From Orlajensenia leifsoniae (lineage in GTDB: Bacteria; Actinomycetota; Actinomycetes; Actinomycetales; Microbacteriaceae): a stretch of DNA of 64,000 nucleotides. Both the position numbers and the translations under genes were made by a program. Each line of letters opens with the position of its first letter. Position 1 is the stretch's first letter. Location: positions 186,001 to 250,000 of the forward strand of contig NZ_SPQZ01000002.1 in assembly GCF_004570845.1 (NCBI RefSeq), in the 5' to 3' direction. Of this stretch, positions 8,908 to 16,671 are shown in pieces. Under the pieces are notes generated by a model. That model did no database searches and had not been told where the DNA came from. It worked only from the letters and a program-made list of their open reading frames with translations.

Positions 8908-10818
8908 TCAGCCCGAGAAGTTCGCGCTGATGGTGGTGCCCGCCGGCACCTGCTCGCCGGCCCCGGGGCTCTGCGAGTTCACCGACAGGGCGTCGCGGAA
9001 CAACTCCGGAACATCGGTCTCGAAGGTGAAGCCCGCGTCCTCGATGACCTGGGCGGCCTCGTTGATCGTCAGGCCGGACACGTCGGGCACCTCGAACAGC
9101 TCGACGCCCTTGGACATCGTGAGTGTGATGGTGTCGCCGACGCGGATGGGGTCGGTGTCGGACGAGATGGAGACGACATCGCCCTCGGGCACGGTGTCGC
9201 TGTAGACGAGGTCGCCCTCCTTGGGCACCAGGTCGACATCGAGGAGGGCCTGCTTGGCCTCCTCGCGCCCCATGCCGACGAGGGGCGGTAGGCCTCCGAC
9301 CGAGACGACCAGAGTCACGGCTCCGGTGTCGGGATAGGTCGCGGGCAGTTCGGCGCCGTCGCCGTCGAGGGCCGCGATCACGAGACCCTTGTCGACCTCG
9401 CCGCTGAACTGCTGGATGGACTTTCCGACGGTGAATCGGGCGAGGGCCGTGCGCGCGTCGGCCTCCGGCATCCCGGCGACGGCCGGTACCTCGAGCATCT
9501 CTGCGCCCAGCGAAACGTAGAGGATGACGGCGGCGCCCTTCGTCACCTGGCTGCCGGACTTCGGGTCCGTGCCGGACGCGAGGTCCTTGGCGACGGCGAG
9601 GTCGTAGCGGGTGCCGGGCTTCACGGTGAAGCCCTCGGCGACGAGAGCGGCCTGCGCGGCGTCCTGGGACTGACCGGCGACGTCGGGAACCGTCGCGAGG
9701 GATCCGGGGCCGGCTCCGAAGTACCAGCCCGTGGCCCCCGCCAGCCCGGCGAGGATCAGCACGAGGGCGAACAGCCAGTAGCCCCTGCGGGCGCGGGTGC
9801 GCGTAGCCGTCGCGAGCTCCGTGCTGGCATCGGCCGCGACAGGGCCCGTTCGGTGTCTGCCCGGTGCGGCCGCCGGCGTGATGATCTGGGTCTCGTCGTC
9901 GGCGGATGCCGCGAGCGGGGTACTCGGCAGCACCATCGTGGGCGCGACTCCCTCGGCAGAGGCCGCAGCGGGATCGCGCACGAGCTTCTCGACGTCGCGC
10001 AGGCGCTCGAGCATGACGCGGGCGTCGCGCGGACGATTCTCGGGGTCGCGGGCCGTCGCCCACACCACGAGGTCGTCGAGACCGCGAGGCGTCGTCGGCA
10101 CGCGTGAGCTGGGACGCGGCACCTGCTCGTTGGCGTGCTGGTAGGCGATCTGCATCGGAGCCTCGCCGACGAACGGCTGCTCTCCGGTGAGCATCTCGTA
10201 CATCATGATGCCGAGCGCGTAGATGTCGCTGCGGGCATCCGCCACCCCGCGCGTGACGAGCTCGGGGGAGAGGTAGGCGATGGTTCCGAGCAGCGCCTGG
10301 CCCGTCGCCGTGTTGGCGCTGGCCGCGCGGGCCAGGCCGAAGTCGCCGAGCTTGATGCGGCCGTCGTCCGCCAGCAGCACGTTCTCGGGCTTCATGTCGC
10401 GGTGCACGATGCCGGCCTTGTGGGCAGCGGCCAGGCCGGACAGCACGGCCGACATGATGTCGATGGTCTGCTCGGGGGTGAGGCGTCCGTAGTCCTTGAG
10501 CAGGTCACGCAGGGTGATGCCGGGCAGGTACTCCATGACGAGGTACGCCATGTCGGAGTCCTGGCCCTGGTCGAAGACGTTCACGACGTTCGGGTGCGCG
10601 AGACGTGCGGCCGAGCGGGCCTCCTGCACGAAGCGGCTCTTGAAGGTGTTGTCGTCGGCGAGGTGGCCGTGCATGATCTTGATCGCGACGCGGCGCTCGA
10701 GGCGCAGATCCGTCGCGAGGTAGACGGTCGCCATGCCGCCCCGGGCGATCCGCGAGCGCACCTGATAGCGGCCGTCGATGAGGCGGCCGAGCATCGGGTC
10801 GGTGGGCGTGGCGGTCAC
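8908..10818 (-). CDS. pknL: Membrane Ser/Thr protein kinase with four PASTA domains (PknL-like)
   Basis: 636 residues from GTG at 10818. The kinase domain (about 14-275) has the glycine loop ARGGMATVY, ATP lysine Lys47 in VAIKIM, catalytic HRDMKPEN with Asp141, and DFG with Asp159. A single membrane segment (YWLFALVLILAGLAGATGW) follows at about 345-365, then four extracellular PASTA repeats that in this family bind muropeptides or lipid II. Gene order (aroG, kinase, Rv2175c-like, idsA, dcw cluster) matches mycobacterial pknL rather than pknB. A TACAAT box 6 bases before GTG suggests leaderless expression. The symbol is by synteny. Confidence 0.88.
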   Translation of the reverse strand: MTATPTDPMLGRLIDGRYQVRSRIARGGMATVYLATDLRLERRVAIKIMHGHLADDNTFKSRFVQEARSAARLAHPNVVNVFDQGQDSDMAYLVMEYLPGITLRDLLKDYGRLTPEQTIDIMSAVLSGLAAAHKAGIVHRDMKPENVLLADDGRIKLGDFGLARAASANTATGQALLGTIAYLSPELVTRGVADARSDIYALGIMMYEMLTGEQPFVGEAPMQIAYQHANEQVPRPSSRVPTTPRGLDDLVVWATARDPENRPRDARVMLERLRDVEKLVRDPAAASAEGVAPTMVLPSTPLAASADDETQIITPAAAPGRHRTGPVAADASTELATATRTRARRGYWLFALVLILAGLAGATGWYFGAGPGSLATVPDVAGQSQDAAQAALVAEGFTVKPGTRYDLAVAKDLASGTDPKSGSQVTKGAAVILYVSLGAEMLEVPAVAGMPEADARTALARFTVGKSIQQFSGEVDKGLVIAALDGDGAELPATYPDTGAVTLVVSVGGLPPLVGMGREEAKQALLDVDLVPKEGDLVYSDTVPEGDVVSISSDTDPIRVGDTITLTMSKGVELFEVPDVSGLTINEAAQVIEDAGFTFETDVPELFRDALSVNSQSPGAGEQVPAGTTISANFSG

Positions 10819-10824
10819 CTCGTG

Positions 10825-10830
10825 ATTGTA
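10825..10830 (-). promoter_or_regulatory. -10 box of the kinase gene, probable leaderless transcript
   Basis: On the minus strand TACAAT ends 6 bases before the GTG start, so transcription would begin at or next to the start codon. No Shine-Dalgarno sequence is present, which agrees with a leaderless mRNA. Confidence 0.6.
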
Positions 10831-10905
10831 TGAAACGCCGGACGATCCACCCCGTCAAAACACCGTGAAGCGGGGCATTGGTGGTCGATCGTGACGTGGA
10901 CCGGC

Positions 10906-12090
10906 TCAGCCGAGGATCGCGAGCCAGGCCCGTGCCGACGGTTCCCACTTGGCGTACGCGTCGGGGTACGCGGAGATCTGCACGGCCTGCGCCGCCTGGG
11001 CGACGGTCATCTTCTCCCAGCCCGCCACGTCGAGCAGCCCCCGCGTGCGTCCGGGGTTCGGGTTGGCCGATCCGCCGAAGAAGGCCTTCGTGGCCCGCAG
11101 CGGGTCGCGCACCTGGGCCTTGGTACCCCAGCCCGTGCTCGGCCGCTGCTGGAACAGTCCGAGCGAGTCGCGGTCTCCGTAGTCGACGTTCTCGAGCCCG
11201 GATTCCTGTGCCGCGGCGGCGAGGGCGATGACGATGCCCTGGTCGCTCACCCCGAGCTCGCGCCCGACCGCGACGATGGTGGCGGCGTTCGTGCGCATCG
11301 AGTCCGAGAGCTCGGCGATGCGTCCGGCCTTGACCGCCGACCGTGCGGCCTCGGGGGAGGGCAGCGACGGGATCGTGATCTTCTGGCCCGGAACGATGAA
11401 GCTCGACCAGTCGAGGTTGTTGGCGTCGAGGATCGCCTGGATGCTCTGGCCGACGGATGCCGCGATGTCGCTGATCGTGTCTCCGGCCACGACGGTGTGC
11501 ACCTTGAGCGGTGCCGCCTGCGCCACGGGGGCGATTGCAGGCGCCACCGGCGCTGCCGGTGCCGCCGCCGCCGCCGTGGACGTAGAGCCCGACAGGCGGA
11601 GCTTCTGGCCGGGGAAGATCATGCTCGACCAGCCGAGGCCGTTCGCCTCGAGCACCTGCTGGGTGCGGAGGCCAGCCGCTGCGGCGATGCCGCTGACGGT
11701 GTCTCCGGCGACGACGGTGTGGGTGGGGCCCGAGGCCGGGGCCGCGGCCTTTGGTGCGGCCGGCTTCTGAGCGGCCTGGGCGGCACCCTTCAGCACGAGG
11801 ACCTGCCCGGGAAAGATCAGGCTCGACCAGTCGAGTCCGTTGAGCGTGAGGATCGTGCGGGTCTTGAGGCCGAACCTCTCGGCGAGCCCGCTCACGGTGT
11901 CACCGGCCACCACCGTGTACTTCGCCGGTGGCTTCTTGGCCGTGTGCACCGCGACCGCCGCCGGTGCTGCCTGCGCCGCCCGATCCGTCGACGGCTGGAC
12001 CATGCGTTTCGCCGGGGTCGCTGTCACTGGGGCGGTTCCGCCGAGGGTCATGGCGATCGCACTGGCGATCGCGACTGGGGCGAGAGACAT
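10906..12090 (-). CDS. Secreted LysM protein with lytic transglycosylase-like domain
   Basis: 394 residues from ATG, with GGAGGATC upstream. An N-terminal signal-like segment (LAPVAIASAIAMTLGGTAPVTA) is followed by three LysM repeats, each with the core VVAGDT and a closing PGQ motif (about 55-98, 123-168 and 193-238), which bind the glycan strand. The C-terminal 130 residues contain AAAQESGLENV with a likely catalytic glutamate and SLGLFQQRPSTGWGT, as in lysozyme-fold transglycosylase-like domains. It probably cleaves or remodels peptidoglycan outside the cell. It is upstream of the PASTA kinase on the same strand, 87 bases away. Confidence 0.85.
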   Translation of the reverse strand: MSLAPVAIASAIAMTLGGTAPVTATPAKRMVQPSTDRAAQAAPAAVAVHTAKKPPAKYTVVAGDTVSGLAERFGLKTRTILTLNGLDWSSLIFPGQVLVLKGAAQAAQKPAAPKAAAPASGPTHTVVAGDTVSGIAAAAGLRTQQVLEANGLGWSSMIFPGQKLRLSGSTSTAAAAAPAAPVAPAIAPVAQAAPLKVHTVVAGDTISDIAASVGQSIQAILDANNLDWSSFIVPGQKITIPSLPSPEAARSAVKAGRIAELSDSMRTNAATIVAVGRELGVSDQGIVIALAAAAQESGLENVDYGDRDSLGLFQQRPSTGWGTKAQVRDPLRATKAFFGGSANPNPGRTRGLLDVAGWEKMTVAQAAQAVQISAYPDAYAKWEPSARAWLAILG

Positions 12091-12265
12091 GGATGATCCT
12101 CCGTCGGGTCACGGTGTCGATAAGGCTGACATGAAAGTGAGCATGAGTCAACTAGTGGGACTGGAGGTACCAATGTTACTGATGTGTCGAAGCGGATGTC
12201 GATCCCGGGTGTCGTGGGAGTCGAGACTGTTGGATGCACGCCGCCCGACATGGCACTCTTGAACC

Positions 12266-12607
12266 GTGACCGACGACATCTCCGATCGCCCCTGGCTGAC
12301 CATTCCCGACCTCGTGGAGGTGCTCGGCATCGGGCAGAGCCGCGTGCGACGCCTCATCGAGGATCGCCACCTCCTCGCCGTGCGCCGGGAGGGTGTTCTG
12401 CAGGTTCCCGCCGCCTTCCTCGAGGGCTCGGAGCCGCTGCACGAGCTGCGGGGGACGATCTTCGTGCTCTCGGATGCCGGCTTCAGCGACGAGGAGGCCG
12501 TGTCGTGGCTGCTCGAGCGCGATGACACCCTCGATGCCGCACCGGTCGAGGCGCTGCGCTCGGGTCGGAAGACCGAGGTTCGACGGGTCGCCCAGGCTCT
12601 CGCCTGA
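12266..12607 (+). CDS. Rv2175c-family winged-helix DNA-binding protein
   Basis: 113 residues from GTG. The N-terminal half (WLTIPDLVEVLGIGQSRVRRLIEDRHLLAVRREG) is an excisionase/MerR-like winged helix, and the C-terminal half matches the Rv2175c family. In M. tuberculosis Rv2175c is a DNA-binding protein phosphorylated by PknL. Here it is divergent from the LysM gene and two genes from the PASTA kinase, so the same partnership is a reasonable inference. A CACTCT box 6 bases before GTG resembles the leaderless promoters seen elsewhere in the window. Confidence 0.82.
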   Translation: MTDDISDRPWLTIPDLVEVLGIGQSRVRRLIEDRHLLAVRREGVLQVPAAFLEGSEPLHELRGTIFVLSDAGFSDEEAVSWLLERDDTLDAAPVEALRSGRKTEVRRVAQALA

Positions 12608-12631
12608 TCAGTTCCGTCCTCAGCGTGCGGG

Positions 12632-13753
12632 TCAGGACGCGCGACGCGTCACGGTCTCGGCGAGCAGCGCCAGCTCTCGACGTGAGCGGCGTGTGAGCGG
12701 CGCATCCGTCATCACCGTCGTCGCCCGCACCACCTGACGGGCGATGAGAGCCTCCATCTCGTCGACCGCTCCGCTGGCCGTGATGGTGGATTGCAGCAGC
12801 CGGATCTGATCGGCGTCGAGCGTCGGGTCTCCCAGCAGTTCGTCGAGGATGCGGCGCGGGCCGGTGCCGATCCGCTCGCGGGCCATGGCGATGAGCATCG
12901 TCCGCTTGCCCTCGCGCAGGTCGTCTCCGCTGGGCTTGCCCGTGACCTGCTCGTCGCCGAACACCCCGAGCAGGTCATCGCGCAGCTGGTAGGCGATCCC
13001 GAGAGGAAGGCCGAAGGAGCGCAGCGCCGCGAGCTGCTCGTCGGACCCGCCGCCGAGGGCGGCGCCGATCACGAGCGGCGCGAGCACGCTGTACTTCGCC
13101 GACTTGTAGGTGATGACGGTCTCGGCGCGAGAGCGCATCTCCTCCTCGGAGCGCGTCGGCCAGGCCCGCTCCTCGAGGATGTCGAGGTACTGGCCGCCCG
13201 TGACCTCGGTGCGCATCCGATTGAACTCCAGGCGGGTGCGCCGGGCCGCGACGCGGTCGGGGAGGAGGTCGAGGGCCTCGTCGAGCAGTTCATCGCTCCA
13301 CCCCAGCAGCAGGTCGCCGTGCAGAATCGCAGCGGCGCGTCCGAACTCGGTGCCGTCGCCGGCCCAGCCGCCCTCGCGGTGCAGGGCCTCGAAGCTGCGG
13401 TGGGCGGCAGGAGCACCTCGGCGGGTGTCGGAGTTGTCGATGATGTCGTCGTGCACCAGTGCGGCGGCGTGGAAGACCTCCAGCGCTGCGGCCACGGAGA
13501 CCACCGCCGACAGGTCGGGCACGTCGTCCTCGGTGCTGAACGGATCGAATCCGTCGGGCTCTCCCGACACCGACTGCCACCCCCAGTAGGCGAACAATGC
13601 GCGGAATCTCTTGCCACCGCTGAGAAAGCGCCGAGAGATCTCGACGAGCGGGGTGAGTTCCTCACTGATGGAGGAGAGAATTAGGGAACGATCCGATACG
13701 AACTCATCGATGCGTGCCTGTACGAGATCGGCTAGCCGAGTGCTTTCTGCCAC
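12632..13753 (-). CDS. idsA: Polyprenyl diphosphate synthase (IdsA type)
   Basis: 373 residues from GTG at 13753. It builds C15-C20 or longer prenyl diphosphates from isopentenyl diphosphate. The substrate motif GGKRFR (46-51), the first aspartate-rich motif DDIID (102-106) with following RRG, and the second motif RDDLLGVFGD are present. By synteny it corresponds to idsA2 near pknL in mycobacteria. Product chain length is uncertain. A TAGGCT box ends exactly 6 bases before the GTG. Confidence 0.9.
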   Translation of the reverse strand: MAESTRLADLVQARIDEFVSDRSLILSSISEELTPLVEISRRFLSGGKRFRALFAYWGWQSVSGEPDGFDPFSTEDDVPDLSAVVSVAAALEVFHAAALVHDDIIDNSDTRRGAPAAHRSFEALHREGGWAGDGTEFGRAAAILHGDLLLGWSDELLDEALDLLPDRVAARRTRLEFNRMRTEVTGGQYLDILEERAWPTRSEEEMRSRAETVITYKSAKYSVLAPLVIGAALGGGSDEQLAALRSFGLPLGIAYQLRDDLLGVFGDEQVTGKPSGDDLREGKRTMLIAMARERIGTGPRRILDELLGDPTLDADQIRLLQSTITASGAVDEMEALIARQVVRATTVMTDAPLTRRSRRELALLAETVTRRAS

Positions 13754-13759
13754 GCGTCT

Positions 13760-13765
13760 AGCCTA
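13760..13765 (-). promoter_or_regulatory. -10 box of idsA, probable leaderless transcript
   Basis: On the minus strand TAGGCT is separated from the GTG start by 6 bases (AGACGC) and there is no ribosome binding site. Confidence 0.55.
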
Positions 13766-13829
13766 GCTTTCACTCGCGAGGCTACACTTTGAACGTATCT
13801 CGACTGATCCCGAGTGCGAAGGGAATGAG

Positions 13830-14213
13830 ATGCCGCTTTCAGAGCAAGAGCAGAGACTCCTCGATGAGATGGAGCGCAGTCTCTATCACAACGACGCCGA
13901 TTTCGTGGCGACTGTGGGGGCTCCCCGCGGTCGGCCCAACTACAGAGCCATCGTGCTCGGTGTGCTGCTGGCCGTCGCCGGCCTCGCCGCGCTGATCGCC
14001 GGCGTCGCGATCAACCTCCTCATCCTGGGCATCGGGGGCTTCGTCCTCATGTTCGTGGGCGTCCTCGTGGCGATCACCCCGAGCAAGCGCGCCCCGGCTC
14101 CCGAGGAGCTTCCCGACTCGGCGTCCAAGCCCAAGAGGGCGGCATCCGCCGATCGTGGATTCATGGACAGACTCAACGATCGTTGGGACCACCGCCAGAA
14201 GGGCCAGGACTAG
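13830..14213 (+). CDS. DUF3040 membrane protein
   Basis: 127 residues from ATG, with GAAGGGAAT upstream. It starts MPLSEQEQRLLDEMER, the hallmark of the actinobacterial DUF3040 family, followed by two membrane segments (about 46-66 and 69-88) and a charged C-terminus. Function is not known; the family is commonly found next to the division cluster (Rv2169c position). A strong terminator follows. Confidence 0.85.
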   Translation: MPLSEQEQRLLDEMERSLYHNDADFVATVGAPRGRPNYRAIVLGVLLAVAGLAALIAGVAINLLILGIGGFVLMFVGVLVAITPSKRAPAPEELPDSASKPKRAASADRGFMDRLNDRWDHRQKGQD

Positions 14214-14256
14214 GCTCCTGCCGGGCGCCTCTCCTCCCCACTCCTCTCCACCCTTC

Positions 14257-14287
14257 AGGGCCGATCCTCACGGATCGGCCCTTTTTT
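14257..14287 (+). terminator. Rho-independent terminator after DUF3040 gene
   Basis: An 11-base-pair perfect stem (14257-14267 with 14272-14282; core GGGCCGATCC/GGATCGGCCC) with loop TCAC runs into a TTTTTT tract at 14282-14287. This is the most classical terminator in the window and isolates the division cluster from upstream transcription. Confidence 0.93.
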
Positions 14288-14406
14288 CATGCCCGGATGC
14301 CCCCTGACGGCGTTCTGGTGCTCCATTTTCCTCCACCCTGTACTCACCCGGTTTTCCGCGCCTGAAATACCCCGATTCGGGGCAAAATGAGGGAATGTAG
14401 AACAGA

Positions 14407-14431
14407 TGTGGTGTGTAGTGGAGTAAAGTGG
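14407..14431 (+). promoter_or_regulatory. MraZ operator: three direct repeats with 10-base period
   Basis: TGTGG (14407-14411), AGTGG (14417-14421) and AGTGG (14427-14431) are separated by exactly 5 bases each. This is the geometry of MraZ boxes before mraZ in other bacteria, where MraZ represses its own operon. The site is 43 bases before the mraZ start. A possible promoter lies just upstream (TTCGGG 14376-14381, TAGAAC 14398-14403, 16-base spacing). Confidence 0.75.
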
Positions 14432-14473
14432 AGCAACACCGCAACCGTGGCCGGATGAGTGGGGGTGAAGACC

Positions 14474-14905
14474 GTGTTCCTCGGGACCTATGCACCGAAG
14501 CTGGACGAGAAGGGACGCGTCATCCTTCCCGCCAAGTTCCGTGACGAGCTCTCCACCGGCGTCGTCGTGACCCGTGGCCAGGAGCACTGCATCTACGTCT
14601 TCTCGGCCCGTGAGTTCGAGGACCTGCACGACAAGATCCGGCAGGCACCCGTCACGAGCAAGACCGCTCGCGACTACCTCCGCGTCTTCCTCTCGGGCGC
14701 CAGCGCCGAGACCCCCGACAAGCAGAACCGCGTGACCATCCCCGCGAACCTGCGTGCCTACGCCGGCCTCGAGCGCGACCTCACGGTCATCGGCGCCGGC
14801 AGCCGCGTCGAGATCTGGGACACCGAAGCCTGGGAGACGTACCTGACCGAGCAGGAAGCCACCTTCGCGAACACCACCGAGGAGGTGATCCCGGGACTCT
14901 TCTAG
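14474..14905 (+). CDS. mraZ: Transcriptional regulator MraZ
   Basis: 143 residues, the usual family length, from GTG at 14474, where the conserved [14 protein letters not shown] begins; earlier in-frame GTGs at 14459 and 14465 add residues absent from the family. GGGGGTG (14461-14467) is a ribosome binding site. Two AbrB-like double-psi beta-barrel repeats are visible, each with a DxKxR-type core ([14 protein letters not shown] and [14 protein letters not shown]). It binds the repeats upstream and controls the division operon. First gene of the dcw cluster. Confidence 0.95.
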   Translation: MFLGTYAPKLDEKGRVILPAKFRDELSTGVVVTRGQEHCIYVFSAREFEDLHDKIRQAPVTSKTARDYLRVFLSGASAETPDKQNRVTIPANLRAYAGLERDLTVIGAGSRVEIWDTEAWETYLTEQEATFANTTEEVIPGLF

Positions 14906-14935
14906 TTCCTGTTCCCCGACTCCCAGCCGGCCACG

Positions 14936-14958
14936 CTGACACACTTCCCCGGTGTCAG
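14936..14958 (+). other. Small hairpin between mraZ and rsmH
   Basis: Arms CTGACAC (14936-14942) and GTGTCAG (14952-14958) enclose a 9-base loop in the 95-base mraZ-rsmH gap. There is no T-tract, so it may be a processing or stability element rather than a terminator. Confidence 0.35.
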
Positions 14959-15000
14959 ACTCCGGATGGGGATCAGGGGACAGGAGCCCTCCCGGCTCTC

Positions 15001-15954
15001 ATGGAGATCAACCGCATCCATACCCCCGTCATGCTCGAGCGCTGCGTCGAGCTGCTCGCCCCGGCGATCGGCGCCCCGGGCGCCGTGCTCGTCGACGGCA
15101 CCCTCGGCATGGCCGGTCACGCCGAGGCGTTCCTGCAGCGCTTCCCCGACCTGACGCTCGTCGGCCTCGACCGCGACCTCGACGCCCTCGGCATCGCCCG
15201 GGAGCGCCTCGCCCCGTTCGGCGATCGCGTGAAGTTCGTGCACACCGTCTACGACGGCTTCGTCGACGCCTTGGACGGCCTCGGCATTCCCGCGGTCGAC
15301 GGCATCCTGTTCGACCTCGGTGTCTCGTCGCTGCAGCTCGACCGCGTCGAGCGCGGCTTCTCCTACTCCAAGGACGCGCCCCTCGACATGCGGATGGACG
15401 CGACCAGCGAGCTGACGGCCGAGGTCGTGCTCGCCACGTACTCCGAGGCCGACCTGCGGCGTATCTTCCACGAGTACGGCGAGGAGAAGCTGTCGGCCCG
15501 CTACGCGAAGGCCATCGTCGCCGCTCGACAGGAGGCGCCCCTGGTGCGTTCGGCCGAGCTCGTGAAGATCATCACCGATGTCACCCCCGTCGCGGTGCAG
15601 CGCCAGGGGCACCCCGCCAAGCGCGTCTTCCAGGCGCTGCGCATTGAGGTGAACCAGGAACTGGCCGTGCTCGAACGAGCCATCCCTGCCGCACTGTCGA
15701 CGCTGCGCGTCGGCGGTCGCATCGCCGTGGAGTCGTACCAGTCGCTCGAGGACCGCATCGTCAAGCGCGCCCTCGCCGCCGCATCGAGCTCGACGGCGCC
15801 TCCCGGGCTCCCGATCGAGCTTCCGGAGCACAGGGCCGAGTTCACCCTCCTCATCCGCGGGGCCGAGCTGGCCAGCGACGAGGAGAAGGCCATCAACCCC
15901 CGAGCCACGTCCGTGCGGCTGCGCGCGGCGGAACGCGTCAGGAGCGCAGCATGA
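15001..15954 (+). CDS. rsmH: 16S rRNA (cytosine(1402)-N(4))-methyltransferase
   Basis: 317 residues from ATG. It methylates C1402 of 16S rRNA with S-adenosylmethionine. Motifs include the N-terminal [13 protein letters not shown], the SAM site [25 protein letters not shown], and the C-terminal [16 protein letters not shown] lies 14 bases upstream, rather far. It overlaps ftsL by 4 bases (ATGA), so the two are translationally coupled. Confidence 0.95.
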   Translation: MEINRIHTPVMLERCVELLAPAIGAPGAVLVDGTLGMAGHAEAFLQRFPDLTLVGLDRDLDALGIARERLAPFGDRVKFVHTVYDGFVDALDGLGIPAVDGILFDLGVSSLQLDRVERGFSYSKDAPLDMRMDATSELTAEVVLATYSEADLRRIFHEYGEEKLSARYAKAIVAARQEAPLVRSAELVKIITDVTPVAVQRQGHPAKRVFQALRIEVNQELAVLERAIPAALSTLRVGGRIAVESYQSLEDRIVKRALAAASSSTAPPGLPIELPEHRAEFTLLIRGAELASDEEKAINPRATSVRLRAAERVRSAA

Positions 15955-16640
15955 ACGAGACGCTCGCGCGAGCGCCCCAGATGCCCGTGTGGGGATCGCT
16001 CGCCCAGTCGGCAGCGGCACCGGAGCCGATCCAGGCACCGTCCGCGACTCCGAGCTGGCGTCCGTCGATCACCATCGCGCCCACGCGCGATCAGCGTCGT
16101 GCCCGTCCACGGCTGTTCTACGCGATCGTCGCCGTCAGCGGGGTCGCCGCCATCTTCATCGCGAAGCTGCTGCTGAGCGTCGCGCTCTCGCAAGGCGCTT
16201 ACGAGTCCTCGCACGCCGAGTCGGAGCTGAAGCACCTCCAGCAGAACGCCCAGGCTGTCGGCGAGGACCTCGACAGGGTCAAGTCACCGCAGTACCTCGC
16301 CGAGAACGCAGCAGCCCTCGGCATGGTGACCAACGCGCATCCGGCGTACCTCCGTCTCTCCGACGGCGCAGTCCTCGGCCAGCCGCAGGCAGCCGACTCG
16401 GCGACCGGGGGAGCGGGCAACGCCGTTCCGAATTCCCTCCTGACCGGGGTGCCTCTGGTGACCGACCCGCCTCCCGCAGCGGCCGAACCCGCGGCGAAGC
16501 CGGCCGAGAAGCCGGCGACGAAGACCCACAAGACGACGGATGCCGCGGCCACCGCAGGCGCCGCCGGAACGACCGAAGCTGCGACTGCGGCCGGGGCGGG
16601 TGTCGGTCCTGCCGGCATCCCGACCCCTGTGACACACTGA
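15951..16640 (+). CDS. ftsL: FtsL-like cell division membrane protein
   Basis: 229 residues. One membrane segment ([24 protein letters not shown], about 51-74) is followed by a short heptad-like region ([26 protein letters not shown]) and then an alanine/proline/threonine-rich tail of about 85 residues. This bitopic layout and the position between rsmH and ftsI identify it as the actinobacterial FtsL equivalent, which with FtsB/FtsQ activates FtsWI. The tail is long for FtsL. Sequence identity to FtsL is weak, so the call rests on topology and context. Confidence 0.72.
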   Translation: MNETLARAPQMPVWGSLAQSAAAPEPIQAPSATPSWRPSITIAPTRDQRRARPRLFYAIVAVSGVAAIFIAKLLLSVALSQGAYESSHAESELKHLQQNAQAVGEDLDRVKSPQYLAENAAALGMVTNAHPAYLRLSDGAVLGQPQAADSATGGAGNAVPNSLLTGVPLVTDPPPAAAEPAAKPAEKPATKTHKTTDAAATAGAAGTTEAATAAGAGVGPAGIPTPVTH

Positions 16641-16671
16641 GCCCGGCACCATCCGGGGGAGGGGACGAGAC

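Noticed and set aside
11380-11930. DNA direct repeats in the LysM gene as a separate repeat element
   Set aside because: They are explained by the three homologous LysM domains of the protein.
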